Shown here in pieces: positions 26,044 to 34,185 of a stretch of 64,000 bases of DNA (position 1 is the stretch's first letter; every line of letters begins with the position of its first letter). Below the pieces are notes generated by a model, which did not search any database, was not told where the DNA came from, and saw only the letters and a program-made list of their open reading frames with translations. Position numbers and translations under genes: made by a program. Source of the DNA: Streptomyces ferrugineus (lineage in GTDB: Bacteria > Actinomycetota > Actinomycetes > Streptomycetales > Streptomycetaceae); contig NZ_CP063373.1 in assembly GCF_015160855.1 (NCBI RefSeq), positions 4,092,001 through 4,156,000 of the forward strand, given 5' to 3'.

Positions 26044-28152
26044 ATGACAACCAGACCCCGCTCTCCCGCCGACCGAGGGACATGGGCCGTGACCAGAGCC
26101 GGACGCCCGTACCGCAGACGCAAGAACGTCACCGTCGTGTCGCTCCTCCTGCTCGTGCTGTCCCTCGCGTTCGGACCCACACCGAGTTCCGCGGCCGGCG
26201 CCAACTGGTGGGACCCGACCGCACGGCCGGCGCCGGACTCGCAGATCAACGTCACCGGGGAGCCGTTCACCGGCACCAACGCCCAGGGAGAGGTGCGCGG
26301 CTTCGTCGACGCGCACGACCACCTGTTCTCCAACGAGGCGTTCGGCGGGCGGCTCATCTGCGGCAAGCCGTTCTCCGAGGCCGGGGTCGCCGACGCGCTC
26401 AAGGACTGCCCCGAGCACTACCCCGACGGCTCGCTCGCGTTCTTCGACTTCATCACCAACGGCGGCGACGGCAGGCACGACCCGGTCGGCTGGCCCACTT
26501 TCAAGGACTGGCCCGCGCACGACTCGCTGACCCACCAGCAGAACTACTACGCCTGGGTGGAGCGGGCCTGGCGCGGCGGCCAGCGGGTGCTCGTCAACGA
26601 CCTCGTCACCAACGGCGTGATCTGCTCCGTGTACTTCTTCAAGGACCGCAGCTGCGACGAGATGACGTCCATCCGGCTGCAGGCCAAGCTGACGTACGAC
26701 CTGCAGGCCCACATCGACAAGATGTACGGCGGCCCCGGAAAGGGCTGGTTCCGGATCGTCACCGACAGCGCGCAGGCCCGTGAGGTCATCGAGCAGGGCA
26801 AGCTGGCGGTCGTCCTGGGCGTCGAGACCTCCGAGCCCTTCGGCTGCAAGCAGATCCTCGACATCGCGCAGTGCAGCAGGGAGGACATCGACAAGGGCCT
26901 GGACGAGCTGCACGCGCTGGGCGTGCGCAGCATGTTCCTGTGCCACAAGTTCGACAACGCCCTGTGCGGGGTCCGCTTCGACGAGGGCGGACTCGGAACG
27001 GCCATCAACGTCGGCCAGTTCCTGTCGACCGGCACCTTCTGGAAGACCGAGAAGTGCACCGGCCCGCAGCACGACAACCCCATCGGCGGCGCCGCGGCGC
27101 CCGAGGCCGAGGAGGAGCTCCCGGCGGGCGTGGAGGTCCCCTCGTACAGCGCGGACGCCCAGTGCAACGTCCGAGGGCTCACCGAACTCGGCGAATACGC
27201 CGTCCGGGGCATGATGAAACGCAAGATGATGCTGGAGATCGACCACATGAGCGTCAAGGCCACCGGCCGGGTGCTCGACATGTTCGAGGCCGCGTCCTAC
27301 CCCGGCGTGCTCTCCTCGCACAGCTGGATGGACCTGAACTGGACCGAACGGGTCTACGGCCTCGGCGGCTTCATCGCCCAGTACATGCATGGCTCGGAGG
27401 GCTTCGTCTCGGAGGCCAGGCGCACCGAGGCGCTGCGCGACAAGTACGGCGTGGGCTACGGCTACGGCACCGACATGAACGGCGTCGGCGGCTGGCCCGC
27501 CCCGCGCGGAGCGGACGCGCCGAACAAGGTGACGTACCCCTTCAAGAGCGTCGACGGCGGCTCGGTCATCGACCGGCAGACCACCGGCGAGCGCACCTGG
27601 GACCTGAACACCGACGGCGCCGCCCACTACGGCCTCGTCCCGGACTGGATCGAGGACATCCGCCGGGTCGGCGGCCAGGACACGGTGGACGACCTCTTCC
27701 GGGGCGCCGAGTCCTACCTCGACACCTGGGCGGCCTCCGAGGGCCACGAGTCCGGGGTGAACCTGGCGCGCGGCGCGACCGCGTCGGCCAGTTCCTCGGA
27801 GTGGAGCCTGTTCACGAGCTACCGGCCGAACCGGGCCGTCGACGGCGACGGCGGCACCCGCTGGGCGAGCGACTGGAGCGACGACCAGTGGTTCCAGGTC
27901 GACCTCGGCTCCACCCAGCTGGTCAAGCGGGTCACCCTCGACTGGGAGCGCGCGTACGGCAAGGCGTACCGCGTCGAGCTCTCCACCGACGGTGAGACCT
28001 GGCGGACCGCCTGGTCCACGGTCTCCGGTGACGGCGGCCTGGACACGGCCAGGTTCACCGGCACACCGGCCAGATACGTACGCGTCCAGGGGCTGGAGCG
28101 CGGCACCGACTGGGGCTACTCCCTCACCGAGGTCGGCGTCCACAGCAGCTGA
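26044..28152 (+). CDS. Exported metallo-hydrolase (amidohydrolase/PHP-like) with C-terminal discoidin (F5/8 type C) domain
   Basis: The roughly 702-residue product has a basic start and a hydrophobic signal segment (VSLLLLVLSLAFGPTP), then a mature start near AAGANWW. The hydrolase region starts GFVDAHDHLFSNEAFGG, continues through LEIDHMSVKATGRVLD, LSSHSW and YGTDMNG. H and D residues are spaced as in membrane-dipeptidase/amidohydrolase metal centres. Residues about 570-702 form a discoidin-like beta sandwich (VNLARGATASASSSEW to YVRVQGLERG), a carbohydrate-binding module. It probably acts on a polymer or glycan outside the cell. The TetR gene follows after 20 nt. Confidence 0.83.
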   Translation: MTTRPRSPADRGTWAVTRAGRPYRRRKNVTVVSLLLLVLSLAFGPTPSSAAGANWWDPTARPAPDSQINVTGEPFTGTNAQGEVRGFVDAHDHLFSNEAFGGRLICGKPFSEAGVADALKDCPEHYPDGSLAFFDFITNGGDGRHDPVGWPTFKDWPAHDSLTHQQNYYAWVERAWRGGQRVLVNDLVTNGVICSVYFFKDRSCDEMTSIRLQAKLTYDLQAHIDKMYGGPGKGWFRIVTDSAQAREVIEQGKLAVVLGVETSEPFGCKQILDIAQCSREDIDKGLDELHALGVRSMFLCHKFDNALCGVRFDEGGLGTAINVGQFLSTGTFWKTEKCTGPQHDNPIGGAAAPEAEEELPAGVEVPSYSADAQCNVRGLTELGEYAVRGMMKRKMMLEIDHMSVKATGRVLDMFEAASYPGVLSSHSWMDLNWTERVYGLGGFIAQYMHGSEGFVSEARRTEALRDKYGVGYGYGTDMNGVGGWPAPRGADAPNKVTYPFKSVDGGSVIDRQTTGERTWDLNTDGAAHYGLVPDWIEDIRRVGGQDTVDDLFRGAESYLDTWAASEGHESGVNLARGATASASSSEWSLFTSYRPNRAVDGDGGTRWASDWSDDQWFQVDLGSTQLVKRVTLDWERAYGKAYRVELSTDGETWRTAWSTVSGDGGLDTARFTGTPARYVRVQGLERGTDWGYSLTEVGVHSS

Positions 28153-28172
28153 CACCCAGGAAGAGGGGCTCC

Positions 28173-28769
28173 ATGGCACGGTTGCCGTCCGCCGAGCGGC
28201 GGCGACAGCTCACCGAGGCCGCGATCAGGGCGATGGCCCGGGACGGCGTCCCCAGGACGACCACCCGGTCCATCGCCGCCGAGGCCGGCGTCTCGCTGAG
28301 CGTCTTCCACTACTGCTTCGACTCCAAGCAGGAGCTGATCGAGTCCGTCATCACCACCATCACCGAGCACTACGTGACGCTGGTGAAGGACGCCCTGCGG
28401 CCCAGGGCCACCCTCGACGAGACCGTCCGGGCCGGCTTCCAGGCGTACTGGGACCACGTCCGCGCCCACCCCGACGAGCACATGCTCACCTACGAGCTGA
28501 CCCAGTACGCCCTGCGCCAGCCCGGCTTCGAGCATCTGGCGCGCCGGCAGTACGAGCTGTACGCCGAGACGTACGCCGACCTCATCGAGCAGCTACGGCG
28601 GTCCATGGGCCTGCGGCTGCGCGTCCCCGCCCCCGTCCTGGCCCGCTACCTGGCCGCCATGACCGACGGCCTGACCCTGAACTACCTCGTGCTCGGCGAC
28701 GAGGCGGCCTGGAACGACATCCTCGACACCGTCTCCGCGCACATGGCGGCGCTGGTCGGCGAGGCCTGA
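28173..28769 (+). CDS. TetR-family transcriptional regulator
   Basis: This 198-residue protein has an amino-terminal helix-turn-helix (TTRSIAAEAGVSLSVFHYCF at about 30-49), matching the TetR recognition helix with its F-H-Y-F ending. The ligand domain that follows contains ADPDEH-like and EHLARRQYELYAETYA helices. GAAGAGGGG before ATG 28173 gives the start. It lies only 20 nt downstream of the exported hydrolase and is probably co-transcribed, with the convergent acyltransferase next door. Its ligand is unknown. Confidence 0.93.
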   Translation: MARLPSAERRRQLTEAAIRAMARDGVPRTTTRSIAAEAGVSLSVFHYCFDSKQELIESVITTITEHYVTLVKDALRPRATLDETVRAGFQAYWDHVRAHPDEHMLTYELTQYALRQPGFEHLARRQYELYAETYADLIEQLRRSMGLRLRVPAPVLARYLAAMTDGLTLNYLVLGDEAAWNDILDTVSAHMAALVGEA

Positions 28770-28777
28770 CCGGGACG

Positions 28778-29866
28778 TCACGTACGTGCGGCGGCGGCCC
28801 GCTCCCGGTCCGGCTCCGCCGCCTCCCGCCGGAACAGCCACCCCAGCTCCGGCTCCACCACGAAGCGCAGGGCCCGGCGGACGGGCGGTGTGCACAGCAC
28901 CGTCACCACCGCCGCGCCCACCAGGGTGACGACGACCGCGCCGAGCGGCCGGTGGATCCAGGCCGGGTCGTACCAGCCCCAGTACTTGGAGCCCTGCGCG
29001 ACGAAACCGTGCAGCAGATAGCCGTACAGCGTGCCCACGCCCAGCACCGTGCACCACATCCGCCGCCCGGGCACCCAGGACAGGAAGCACGCCACCAGCA
29101 CCAGCGAGCAGACGAACAGGACCGGCGTCATCAGCATCCCGTACCACTCGGGCGCCCCCAGCTCCCGCGCGCTGTCGCGGTGATAGAACCAGGCGCCGGT
29201 CATCCGCGGCACCGCCCAGTACGCCACCACGAACGCACCCGCGAACACCGGCACGGCCGCGATCCGCACCGCCCGGCGCCGCACCAGCCGGAAGTGCTCC
29301 GGCTTCAGCGACAGACCCAGCACGAAGTACGGCAGGAACTGCAGGGCGCGCTGCAGATCGAGGTCGTTGCCGATCGACGGCGACAGCGTGGCCAGCATCG
29401 CCACGGCCAGCGCCAGCGGCACCGGCAGGCGCACCCGCCGCCACAGCGGGGTCGTCAGCCGCCACAGGAACAGCGCCGCCAGGAACCACGTCAGATACAG
29501 CGGGTCCAGCAGACTGATCGGCCGGTCCGGCTCCTGATCCGTCCAACGGGTGAACAGGGTGTACGCCGTCTCGAAGACGACATACGGCACGACGAGGCCG
29601 CTGACCAGGCGTTTGAGCTGTTCCGGACGGCCGTCGAAACCACGCGAGAAATAGCCGGAGATCACGATGAAGGCCGGCATGTGGAACGCGTACACAAGCA
29701 TGTACATGGCGCTGACGGCCCGGCTGCCGTCCCGCAACGGCTCCCAGGCATGCCCCACGGCCACCAGGACGATCGCCGCGTACTTGGCGTTGTCGAAGAA
29801 CGCGTCCCGCTGCTTCGTCGGCGCAGGCGACGGCGCCGTGACGGCGGTGAGGGTGTGCTGCGACAT
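28778..29866 (-). CDS. Acyltransferase 3 family membrane protein
   Basis: This 362-residue protein has ten or so hydrophobic segments. It opens with the family pattern FFDNAKYAAIVLVAVGHAWEP (catalytic-type H in GHAW), followed by YAFHMPAFIVISGYFSRG, the R/H-containing signature of acyltransferase 3/OafA-type enzymes. These transfer acyl groups to glycans or antibiotics at the membrane. ATG 29866 (MSQHTLTAV) is chosen over an earlier in-frame start at 29917, since it follows GAGGCGCGTGGG and the family needs no longer lead. It is convergent with the TetR gene. Confidence 0.88.
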   Translation of the reverse strand: MSQHTLTAVTAPSPAPTKQRDAFFDNAKYAAIVLVAVGHAWEPLRDGSRAVSAMYMLVYAFHMPAFIVISGYFSRGFDGRPEQLKRLVSGLVVPYVVFETAYTLFTRWTDQEPDRPISLLDPLYLTWFLAALFLWRLTTPLWRRVRLPVPLALAVAMLATLSPSIGNDLDLQRALQFLPYFVLGLSLKPEHFRLVRRRAVRIAAVPVFAGAFVVAYWAVPRMTGAWFYHRDSARELGAPEWYGMLMTPVLFVCSLVLVACFLSWVPGRRMWCTVLGVGTLYGYLLHGFVAQGSKYWGWYDPAWIHRPLGAVVVTLVGAAVVTVLCTPPVRRALRFVVEPELGWLFRREAAEPDRERAAAART

Positions 29867-30090
29867 CCCACGCGCCTCACCACTTCCGGACAGCGCAAAC
29901 CTCCGGGGGCGGCGCACCGGTCACCCGAATGCCCGGCGTGTCGCGATAGGGCCGACTGAGTGTGGCCGTAACCCATGTGATCGCTTCGAATGGTGAGCCC
30001 GAAGGACATGGCTGACGGTGGATCACGTCAAGGCTTGGCTCCAGTGGTGATGAAGCGTCAACCGCCCAGGCCATGACGGAAGGACTCACT

Positions 30091-30684
30091 ATGCGTTCTG
30101 TCCGCATGCTGCTAGCCACCGCGACGGCCACGGCCGCGCTGGCGATCGCGCCCGCCGCCTATGCCGTCACCGCCGGTGACTGGGACAACGAAGACGGTTC
30201 CTACAGCAAGGAGACCGACAAGCCGAAGGACCACGGCAAGTCCGAGGACCATGGAAAGTCCGAGGACCACGACCAGTCCTACAGCAAGGAGCACGAGAAG
30301 GAGGGCAAGCACGACGAGCCTCGTGGCGGGATGCACACGGGTGGCGGAGCGCTGGCCGCCGTGACCAACGGCGACGACTGGGGCGGCGACAAGGATCCGA
30401 AGCACGACCCGGACAGCTACCGCAACAAGGACGGCGGGCATGACAAGTGGGGCGGCGGCCACGACGACGACTCGTGGAAGGGCGACGACGAGGACTCCTG
30501 GGGCGGTGACCACGACGAGGAGTCCTGGCGGTCCGGGCACGGCAAGCCGCACGGCGGGATGCACACGGGCGGCGGCGGCCTCGCCACGCCGGGTGTGACC
30601 ACGGGCGGACTGGCCGCGCTCGCGGTCGCCGGCACCGGCATCTACGCGCTGCGCCGCAAGAAGGCATCCGGAACCGCGGCCTGA
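30091..30684 (+). CDS. Secreted, surface-anchored His/Asp/Gly-rich protein with two GGMHTGGG motifs
   Basis: This 197-residue protein has a signal peptide (residues 1-25, ending AAYA). A highly hydrophilic body follows, with short D/H/K/S repeats (KSEDHGKSEDHD) and tryptophan-containing DDSW and WGGDHDEE blocks. The motif GGMHTGGG occurs twice, at 79-86 and 155-162. A carboxy-terminal helix (169-187) followed by RRKK completes a cell-wall-sorting layout, but there is no LPxTG or LAxTG pentapeptide. The class F sortase gene next door suggests this is its substrate. The histidine- and aspartate-rich body could bind metal. GGAAGGA before ATG 30091 sets the start. Confidence 0.78.
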   Translation: MRSVRMLLATATATAALAIAPAAYAVTAGDWDNEDGSYSKETDKPKDHGKSEDHGKSEDHDQSYSKEHEKEGKHDEPRGGMHTGGGALAAVTNGDDWGGDKDPKHDPDSYRNKDGGHDKWGGGHDDDSWKGDDEDSWGGDHDEESWRSGHGKPHGGMHTGGGGLATPGVTTGGLAALAVAGTGIYALRRKKASGTAA

Positions 30685-30701
30685 CCATGCCCGATGCCCC
30701 A

Positions 30702-30827
30702 GGGGGTGTTGTGAAGGTCCCGCACAGCACCCACGGCGCCCGGCACGCCGAGGGCACGCACCGGCCGTGACAGCGGCCGCTGCCGCGGCGGGCGCGGGCA
30801 CCGCACGGGACCTTCAACCACACCCCC
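30702..30827. repeat. 126-bp segment bounded by imperfect 21/22-nt inverted repeats
   Basis: The left arm (30702-30722, starting GGGGGTGT and ending TGAAGGTCCCG) is mirrored by the right arm (30806-30827). Eight outer and eleven inner positions pair exactly, with a 2/3-nt bulge between them. The 83 nt between contain further GC-rich self-complementary stretches. It lies just after the surface-protein stop. It could be a large terminator or attenuator before the sortase gene, or a small MITE-like element. No clear target duplication is seen. Confidence 0.55.
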
Positions 30828-30921
30828 AGCCGCTGTGGCCGCCGCACGTGCGCCGCGCGTCGCGGCGGCCCCGTCCCCCATCTGCCGTATCCGCTGCCGT
30901 GTCCGAATGAGGTGGTGCCCG

Positions 30922-31659
30922 ATGGCCGCCGGCTGTTCCCCTTCCCCCGATACCGATCCGGCCCCTTCCGACACCGCCGGTTCCGTTACCTCACGGCGGA
31001 TAAGGCGGGCGGCTGTGGCGACCTTCTGGAGCGCGATCGCCGTCATGGTCCTGGCGGTCACCCTGGGCGGCGAGGACCACTCGTCCGACCCGCGCCGCGC
31101 CTGGGGCGCCCCGCCGGCGGTCGAGTCGGCCGCCCCCTCGCCGGCCGACTCGCACGGCCCGTCGGCGGACAGGTCCCCGCCCGCCGACCGGCCCGTGGGC
31201 AAGTATCTGCAACGGTCCCGGCCGGTGCGCCTGACCATCCCCAAGATCTCGGTCGACGCGCCGTTCGTCGACCTCGCCATCGGCCGGGCCGGCCGGCTCG
31301 AACCCCCGCCGGCCGGCAACACCAACCTCGTCGGCTGGTACGCGGGCGGAGCGTCCCCCGGCGAGCCGGGCACGTCGATCATCGCCGGCCATGTGGACAC
31401 GGCCACGTCCGCCGCGGTCTTCGCCAACCTCAGGGAACTGCGCAAGGGGGACCGCTTCCACGTGGCGCGGGCCGACGGGCGCCGGGCGTCCTTCCAGGTC
31501 GACAGCGTGGAGACCTTCGACAAGGACCACTTCCCGAGCGACCGTGTGTACGGCGACACCCCCCGCGCCCAGGTCCGGCTCATCACCTGCGCCGGCTCCT
31601 ACGACCGCCAGGTCAAGGACTACACCGCGAACCTGGTGGTCTTCGCCCACCTCGTGTGA
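30922..31659 (+). CDS. Class F sortase
   Basis: This 245-residue protein has an amino-terminal membrane anchor (about 29-48), a Pro/Ser/Ala linker, and a sortase barrel from about residue 100 (RLTIPKISVDAPFVDLAIG). The catalytic H157 is in IIAGHVDT and C223 in LITCAGSYDR. An arginine at 229 follows the cysteine, but the usual arginine position in the YxxN strand holds T (YTANLVVFA), so the third catalytic residue is uncertain. GAGGTGG about 8 nt before ATG 30922 sets the start. It should join a surface protein to the cell wall, and the adjacent His/Gly-rich protein is the obvious candidate. Confidence 0.88.
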   Translation: MAAGCSPSPDTDPAPSDTAGSVTSRRIRRAAVATFWSAIAVMVLAVTLGGEDHSSDPRRAWGAPPAVESAAPSPADSHGPSADRSPPADRPVGKYLQRSRPVRLTIPKISVDAPFVDLAIGRAGRLEPPPAGNTNLVGWYAGGASPGEPGTSIIAGHVDTATSAAVFANLRELRKGDRFHVARADGRRASFQVDSVETFDKDHFPSDRVYGDTPRAQVRLITCAGSYDRQVKDYTANLVVFAHLV

Positions 31660-31674
31660 ACCGCGGCCGGCGGC

Positions 31675-32094
31675 TCAGCACCGCGGGATCTGGGACTTCC
31701 AGGTGTTCGGGCCGCCGGTGTCCAGGTACCAGTCGTTGACGTACCCGTCCCCGATGCCGTTGTCGACCCGCATCCAGTACCGGTAGCCGTGCCCGTCCGC
31801 GTCCCCGTCCCCCGTGGTCCAGCAGATCAGGCCGAGCTCGTCCCCGTTGTGGTACCGACCGAACACCGGTGACTTCGGGGCGCTGTAGCGCGGTGCGGTG
31901 CGTACGGCCAGGTGGGATCCGGCGTCGATGCCGGTGACGTAGGCGCACTTGGCCCGGTCGCCCGAGATGCTGCAGGTGTGGATCGCGGCGCCGGCCGGGC
32001 CCGCCGAGGTCAGCACGGCGGACGCCGCGACGGTGAGTACGGCACCCGTGACGGTGAGGGCGCGCAGACGTGTGGTGTGCTTCGGCTGGGTCAT
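31675..32094 (-). CDS. Small secreted SH3-like protein, copy 1
   Basis: This 139-residue protein has a signal peptide (LTVAASAVLTSAGPAGA). The mature domain has HLAVRTAPRYSAPKSPVFG and ELGLICWTTGDGDADGHGYRYW and ends VNDWYLDTGGPNTWKSQIPRC. This is an SH3b-like fold with two pairs of cysteines that could form disulfides. It closely resembles copy 2 at 33557-33979, and the two are tandem duplicates now separated by an IS110 element. GGTAGGAC before ATG 32094 gives the start. The element begins within about 25 nt upstream of that site, so the native promoter may have been lost. Confidence 0.8.
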   Translation of the reverse strand: MTQPKHTTRLRALTVTGAVLTVAASAVLTSAGPAGAAIHTCSISGDRAKCAYVTGIDAGSHLAVRTAPRYSAPKSPVFGRYHNGDELGLICWTTGDGDADGHGYRYWMRVDNGIGDGYVNDWYLDTGGPNTWKSQIPRC

Positions 32095-32112
32095 GAGAGT
32101 CCTACCTTTCAA

Positions 32113-32326
32113 GGGGGTCAGAACTGGTCATTCGTAAGATCGGTGGGCCCAGGGGCTGCGGGTATGGCTGTCATCGGAGAGCCGTTGGATGGCTCAAGGA
32201 ACTTGGCCGCCCGGAGCTCCGCGACGACTCGACCGCCAATTGGGAGATGCGACTCGATCGCTGTGTAGGACCACGCCGGCGAGGTCGTCTGCGGGATTGA
32301 TCGACGACGAGCTGGCGGAGGTGACC
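32113..32326 (+). ncRNA. Candidate IS110 bridge RNA region (left non-coding end)
   Basis: About 214 nt without a convincing protein lie directly upstream of the transposase. In the IS110 group this 5' non-coding end is known to be transcribed as a bridge RNA with target- and donor-binding loops. The stretch holds the direct repeat CGACTCGA twice (near 32224 and 32249) and several short self-complementary runs. I could not fold it, so the RNA's limits and loops are not assigned. Confidence 0.35.
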
Positions 32327-33517
32327 GTGCCCCAGATCTGGGCCGGAGTGGACATCGGCAAGACGCATCACCACTGCGTGGTGATCAACACGAATGGTGA
32401 ACGGCTGTTGTCCCGCCGCGTCCAGAACGACGAGTCCGACCTGTTTCAGCTGATCGGCGACGTGCTGGCGATATCCCCGGACGCGCTGTGGGCCGTCGAC
32501 CTCAACCACGGCGGGGCCGCGCTGCTGCTCGGCTTGCTGGTCAACCACGGCCAGCCGGTGGCCTATCTGACCGGCTTCGCGGTTCATCGCGCGTCGGGCA
32601 CCTACCGGGGCGAGGGGAAGACGGACGCCAAAGACGCCTTCGTCATCGCCGACCAGGCACGCGTCCGGCGTGACCTCGGCCTGCTTCGGCCGGGCGACGA
32701 CATCGCCGTCGACCTGCGCACCCTGACCGCCCGTCGCCTGGATGTGGTCTTCGACCGAACCCGGCAGATCAACCGGCTGCGAGCCCAGCTCCTGGAAATC
32801 TTTCCCGGCCTGGAGCGGGCGCTGGACCTGACCCTCAAGGGGCCAGTCATGCTGCTGACCGGCTACCAGAGCCCGGCCGCCATCCGTCGCGCGGGTGTTC
32901 GGCGCATCGAGACCTGGCTGAAGAACCGTAAGGTCCGCGGCGCCGCAACGCTCGCCCGCACGGCCGTGGAGACCGCCCAGGGGCAACTGACCGCGTTGCC
33001 CGGGGAGAAGCTGGCTGCCGCCATGGTGGCCCGCCTCGCGAAGGCGGTCATGGACCTCGATGCAGAGATCGCGGAGCTGGAGACTCTCATCGAGGCGACA
33101 TTTCGTCAGCACCCGCACGCTGAGGTGATCCGCAGTCTGCCTGGCATGGGTCCCAGGCTCGGAGCGGAGTTCATCGCCGCTACCGGCGGCGACTTGGGTG
33201 TCTTCGGCAGCTCCGACCGCCTGGCCGGATTCGCCGGACTGGCTCCACAGCCACGCGATTCCGGTCGGGTCAGTGGAAACCTGCGCCGGCCTAAGCGATA
33301 TCACCGTGGACTGCTGCGGACGCTGTATTTGTCGGCGATGGTCAGCCTGCAGTGCTGTCCGGCCTCGAAGGCCTACTACGACCGGAAGCGGCGGGAGGGC
33401 AAGGGACACAAGCAAGCACTGCTGGCTCTCGCTCGCCGCCGGGTCAACGTGCTGTGGGCGATGATCCGTGACGGAGAGTGCTACCACGAGACACCTCCCG
33501 TCACACTCGCGGCTTGA
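32327..33517 (+). CDS. IS110-family transposase (DEDD recombinase)
   Basis: This 396-residue protein begins with the RuvC-like DEDD domain. The first acid is in WAGVDIGKTHHHCVVI, a second is in ALWAVDLNHGG, and the KTDAKDA acids come at about residue 100. The carboxy-terminal Tnp20 domain contains SLPGMGPRLGAEFIAATGGDLGVF (key residues S and G), SSDRLAGFAGLAP and the serine-bearing SGRVSGNLRRPK. The domain order is the IS110 rather than IS1111 type. GTG 32327 is set by GGAGGTGA five bases before. An earlier in-frame start at 32189 would run through the presumed RNA region. The frame is intact, so the element may be active. Confidence 0.93.
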   Translation: MPQIWAGVDIGKTHHHCVVINTNGERLLSRRVQNDESDLFQLIGDVLAISPDALWAVDLNHGGAALLLGLLVNHGQPVAYLTGFAVHRASGTYRGEGKTDAKDAFVIADQARVRRDLGLLRPGDDIAVDLRTLTARRLDVVFDRTRQINRLRAQLLEIFPGLERALDLTLKGPVMLLTGYQSPAAIRRAGVRRIETWLKNRKVRGAATLARTAVETAQGQLTALPGEKLAAAMVARLAKAVMDLDAEIAELETLIEATFRQHPHAEVIRSLPGMGPRLGAEFIAATGGDLGVFGSSDRLAGFAGLAPQPRDSGRVSGNLRRPKRYHRGLLRTLYLSAMVSLQCCPASKAYYDRKRREGKGHKQALLALARRRVNVLWAMIRDGECYHETPPVTLAA

Positions 33518-33556
33518 CATCACGATTGGGAAGTTCCTTCTGCCTGTTCGCCGGGA

Positions 33557-33979
33557 TCAGCGGCACTGCGGGATCTGGGACTTCCAGGTGCTCGGGCCCC
33601 CGGTGTCGAGATACCAGTCGTTGACGTATCCCCAGGTCCTGGGCGTGGAGACCAGCATCCAGTAGCGGTAGCCGTGGCCGTCGGCGTCCGGGTCCCCGGT
33701 CGTCCAGCAGGACAGCTCCAGCCACTGGCCGTTGCCGTAGCGGGCCACCGCCGACGCGCCGTAGCGCGGCTGGGTGCGCATCACCAGGGCCGAGCCCGGG
33801 TCGATGCCGATCACCCGGGCGCAGCGCGCCGGGTCGCCCGGTCCGGCGCCGGGGCACGGACGCGGGGCGGCCTGGGCGGGGGAGGCGGTGAACAGCCCGG
33901 CTCCGGCGAGCAGGACCGCGGCCGCCCCCGCGACGGCCGCCGACCTGCGTCGGGAGGTGAGCAGGGACGATGTGGGCAT
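33557..33979 (-). CDS. Small secreted SH3-like protein, copy 2
   Basis: This 140-residue paralogue of the protein at 31675-32094 has a different signal peptide (AVLLAGAGLFTASPAQA) but the same mature pattern. It has LVMRTQPRYGASAVARYG, ELSCWTTGDPDADGHGYRYW and VNDWYLDTGGPSTWKSQIPQC. Four cysteines are conserved in position with copy 1. GGAGGA before ATG 33979 gives the start, and its own upstream region is intact. Function is unknown; the family is small, exported and probably binds a surface polymer or partner. Confidence 0.82.
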   Translation of the reverse strand: MPTSSLLTSRRRSAAVAGAAAVLLAGAGLFTASPAQAAPRPCPGAGPGDPARCARVIGIDPGSALVMRTQPRYGASAVARYGNGQWLELSCWTTGDPDADGHGYRYWMLVSTPRTWGYVNDWYLDTGGPSTWKSQIPQCR

Positions 33980-34185
33980 CGGCTCCTCCAATCGATCGTG
34001 TCGAGCGTCGATGCACCCCGACCCTGACACCGGACGGGACGGGAGACAGCCTCTGATGTCTCAGGGTGGCTCGGGCCCGCGTGGGCGGGGGCCGGGTCCG
34101 GTATCGCGGCACTCTGCGCTGACCTCGTGTCTTACAGTGACTGCGACCCATTCCGGCGACTGAATCTGTGAGGTACTCGCCCACC

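Larger units (their letters stand above)
32113..33556 (+). mobile_element. IS110-family insertion sequence (boundaries approximate)
   Basis: The element is recognised from its transposase at 32327-33517. It occupies the gap between two tandem SH3-like genes. IS110 elements have no terminal inverted repeats and make no target duplication, so the ends cannot be placed by eye. The left end must lie upstream of the transposase within the about 210 nt after copy 1, and the right end within the about 40 nt before copy 2. The long left non-coding part is where IS110 elements carry their guide RNA. Confidence 0.75.

Noticed and set aside
30767..30909. Possible small ORF starting at GTG within and after the 126-bp inverted repeat
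   Set aside because: P/R/A-rich product with no Shine-Dalgarno, overlapping a structured repeat; more likely non-coding.
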